NCBI GenBank assembly: GCA_022449455.1
Contig: JAKUPL010000004.1
Location: 124,001-188,000 of the forward strand
DNA: 64,000 nucleotides
Source: Alcanivorax sp.
Lineage (GTDB): Bacteria; Pseudomonadota; Gammaproteobacteria; Pseudomonadales; Alcanivoracaceae
Direction: 5' to 3'
The notes below the pieces were generated by a model. The model saw nothing but the letters and a program-made list of their open reading frames with translations, was not told where the DNA came from and ran no database searches. Of this stretch, positions 62,736 to 64,000 are shown one piece after another. Made by a program: the position numbers and the translations under genes. Each line of letters opens with the position of its first letter. Position 1 is the stretch's first letter.

Positions 62736-63512
62736 TCATTGCTCCGTTTTTGGCAGGCTCCAGGGGAACAGCAGCCGCTGAGTCAGTGCCACCAGCTGGA
62801 ACAGCGCCAGGCTCAGGCTGACCAGCACCACCAGGGCGGCGAACGCCTGGGGCACCTTGAAGAAAGAGGTGGAAAAAGCGATGAAGAAGCCCAGGCCGTT
62901 TTCCGCCGCCACGAACTCCGCCACCACCGCGCCGATGATCGCCAGGGTCACCGAGATGCGCAGCGCCGAGAAGATGTACGGCACCGCGAACGGCAGCTGG
63001 ATATCGCGCACCGCCCGCAGGCGGCCGGCGCCCAGCGAGCGGGACAGCTCCATCATCGCCGGCGGCGTGGCCAGCAGGCCGGTGACCGTGGACACCACGA
63101 TTGGGAAGAAGGTGATCAGAAAGGTGATCACCACCCGCGGCGCGTCACCGGCGCCCAGCACCACCACGATGATCGGCGCCACCGCCACGATCGGCGTGGA
63201 CTGGATGATCACCAGTTGCGGATACAGCGCGCGCGACAGCAGCCGGCTGTTGGCCAGGGCCACCGCCAGCGGGATGCCGATCAACACCGCCAGCGCGTAG
63301 CCCTGCAGACTCACCCGCAGGGTCGCCCAGGTGTGGTCGAGCCAGCTGCTCAGCGGCACCTGGAAGGCGCTGTGCACGATGGCACTGGGGGTGGGCAGCA
63401 AATAGGCGGGCACCTTGGTCAGCCGGCAGGCCGCTTCCCAGATCAGCAACAGGAGCAGGGCGGCGATCAGCGGCGCGCCCCGGTCGAGGGCGTTCAGCAG
63501 CGTCCGGCGCAT
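62736..63512 (-). CDS. ABC transporter permease (SsuC/TauC-like)
   Basis: Inner-membrane permease of 258 aa with six or so helices and the EAA-type loop MMELSRSLGAGRLRAVRDIQLPFAVPYIFSAL. This subfamily imports sulfonates, nitrate, or thiamine/riboflavin precursors. Located 1 nt from the ATPase stop and 1 nt from the deaminase start. The substrate-binding protein is not in the window and may lie upstream of the ATPase. Confidence 0.92.
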   Translation of the reverse strand: MRRTLLNALDRGAPLIAALLLLLIWEAACRLTKVPAYLLPTPSAIVHSAFQVPLSSWLDHTWATLRVSLQGYALAVLIGIPLAVALANSRLLSRALYPQLVIIQSTPIVAVAPIIVVVLGAGDAPRVVITFLITFFPIVVSTVTGLLATPPAMMELSRSLGAGRLRAVRDIQLPFAVPYIFSALRISVTLAIIGAVVAEFVAAENGLGFFIAFSTSFFKVPQAFAALVVLVSLSLALFQLVALTQRLLFPWSLPKTEQ

Positions 63513-63513
63513 C

Positions 63514-64000
63514 TCAGGCGAGCGCCTCGGGCCGGAACACCTGGGCGCGGATCTGGTTGGCGAGGTCATGGAAGCGGGGCTCCGACAGCGTTTGCATGGA
63601 GCGTGGCCGGGCCAGGCCCACGTCGATGATTTCCCGCACCCGGCCGGGGCGCGCCGACATCACCAGAATGCGGTCGGCGAGCAGCAGGGCCTCGGGGATC
63701 GAATGGGTGATGAACAGCACCGTCTTGGGCCGCTCCGCCCAGATGCGCAGCAGCTCGAAACTCATTTCATCGCGGGTCAGCGCGTCCAGCGCCGAGAACG
63801 GTTCGTCCATCAGCAGAATGTCCGGGTCATGCAGCAGGGCCCGGGCGATGCCGACCCGCTGCTGCATGCCGCCGGACAGCTCATCCGGGCGCTTATGGGC
63901 AAAGTCGCGCAGCCCGACCATCTCCAGCAGTTCCTCGGCGCGGGCCTTTTCCGTGGCGCTGACCCGGCCGTGTTTGTGCTTCATGGGAAAGGTCACGTTG
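63514..64000 (-). CDS. ABC transporter ATP-binding protein (5' truncated by window edge)
   Basis: C-terminal part of the importer ATPase. The ABC signature LSGGMQQRVGIARALLHDPDILLMDEPFSALD (signature plus Walker B) and the H-loop FITHSIPEAL are visible; the Walker A region is beyond the window. The sequence VTFPMKHKHGRVSATEKARAEELLEMVGLRDFAHKRP fits the SsuB/TauB subgroup. Reads into the permease with a 1-nt gap. Confidence 0.92.
   Translation of the reverse strand, partial: NVTFPMKHKHGRVSATEKARAEELLEMVGLRDFAHKRPDELSGGMQQRVGIARALLHDPDILLMDEPFSALDALTRDEMSFELLRIWAERPKTVLFITHSIPEALLLADRILVMSARPGRVREIIDVGLARPRSMQTLSEPRFHDLANQIRAQVFRPEALA

Overview
The window is about 64 kb of a high-GC (roughly two-thirds G+C) bacterial chromosome, densely packed with housekeeping genes. 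Conserved blocks are typical of Gammaproteobacteria of the Pseudomonas/Oceanospirillales type: ponA divergent from pilMNOPQ, then aroK-aroB-damX-gltB-gltD-hemE; ubiE-ubiJ-ubiB-hisE-tatABC; hslV-hslU-ftsN-like-argS-priA-rpmE; bioBFHCD. An Alcanivorax-like marine organism fits best, but that is inference from gene order and protein style, not a database match. I see no prophage, insertion sequence, CRISPR array, tRNA or rRNA.

Layout. 1-7 kb: the 3' part of ntrC, a proline iminopeptidase, a lipoprotein, dtd, an exported DUF3015 protein, a DUF4105 envelope protein and a lipoprotein hydrolase. 6.9-12.6 kb (minus): a FFLEELY-motif protein, ubiE, ubiJ, ubiB, hisE and tatABC, head to tail. 12.7-22.2 kb (minus): hslVU, a SPOR-domain protein, argS, an EmrAB-type efflux pair and priA. 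22.3-24 kb (plus): rpmE and a malic enzyme. 24-35 kb: ponA (minus) facing away from pilMNOPQ-aroKB-damX (plus). 35-42.3 kb (plus): glutamate synthase gltBD and hemE. 42.4-47.8 kb (minus): an IgaA-family membrane protein, a thioesterase, an acetoacetate decarboxylase-like protein, phhB and an acyl-CoA dehydrogenase. 47.9-54 kb: a ComB-family phosphatase, comF (minus) and the biotin operon bioBFHCD (plus). 54-64 kb: a PEBP-family protein, a flavodoxin-fold protein, an Lrp regulator, leuA, a glutamine amidotransferase, a META-domain lipoprotein, mtgA, a SulP transporter, and a deaminase translationally coupled to an ABC transporter that runs off the window.

How genes work together. Several operons are tightly packed, with 1-4 nt or longer start/stop overlaps: ubiEJB, tatBC, hslVU, pilMNO, pilQ-aroK, bioF-bioH-bioC and phhB with its neighbour. 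Cell-envelope functions recur: ponA, mtgA, two SPOR proteins, type IV pilus assembly, Tat export and several lipoproteins.

Less expected features. (1) A dispersed intergenic repeat family: arrays of 7-nt units (AGTTRAA), inverted around GC-rich cores, at five gene ends. (2) A candidate structured RNA on the minus strand near 44.6-44.7 kb, with its own promoter-like boxes and a UUCG-loop terminator, just upstream of the igaA-like gene. (3) An IgaA homologue that keeps the four periplasmic cysteines and five-helix topology of the enterobacterial Rcs inhibitor, in an organism that does not look enterobacterial. (4) A 26-bp inverted repeat straddling the hemE stop codon.
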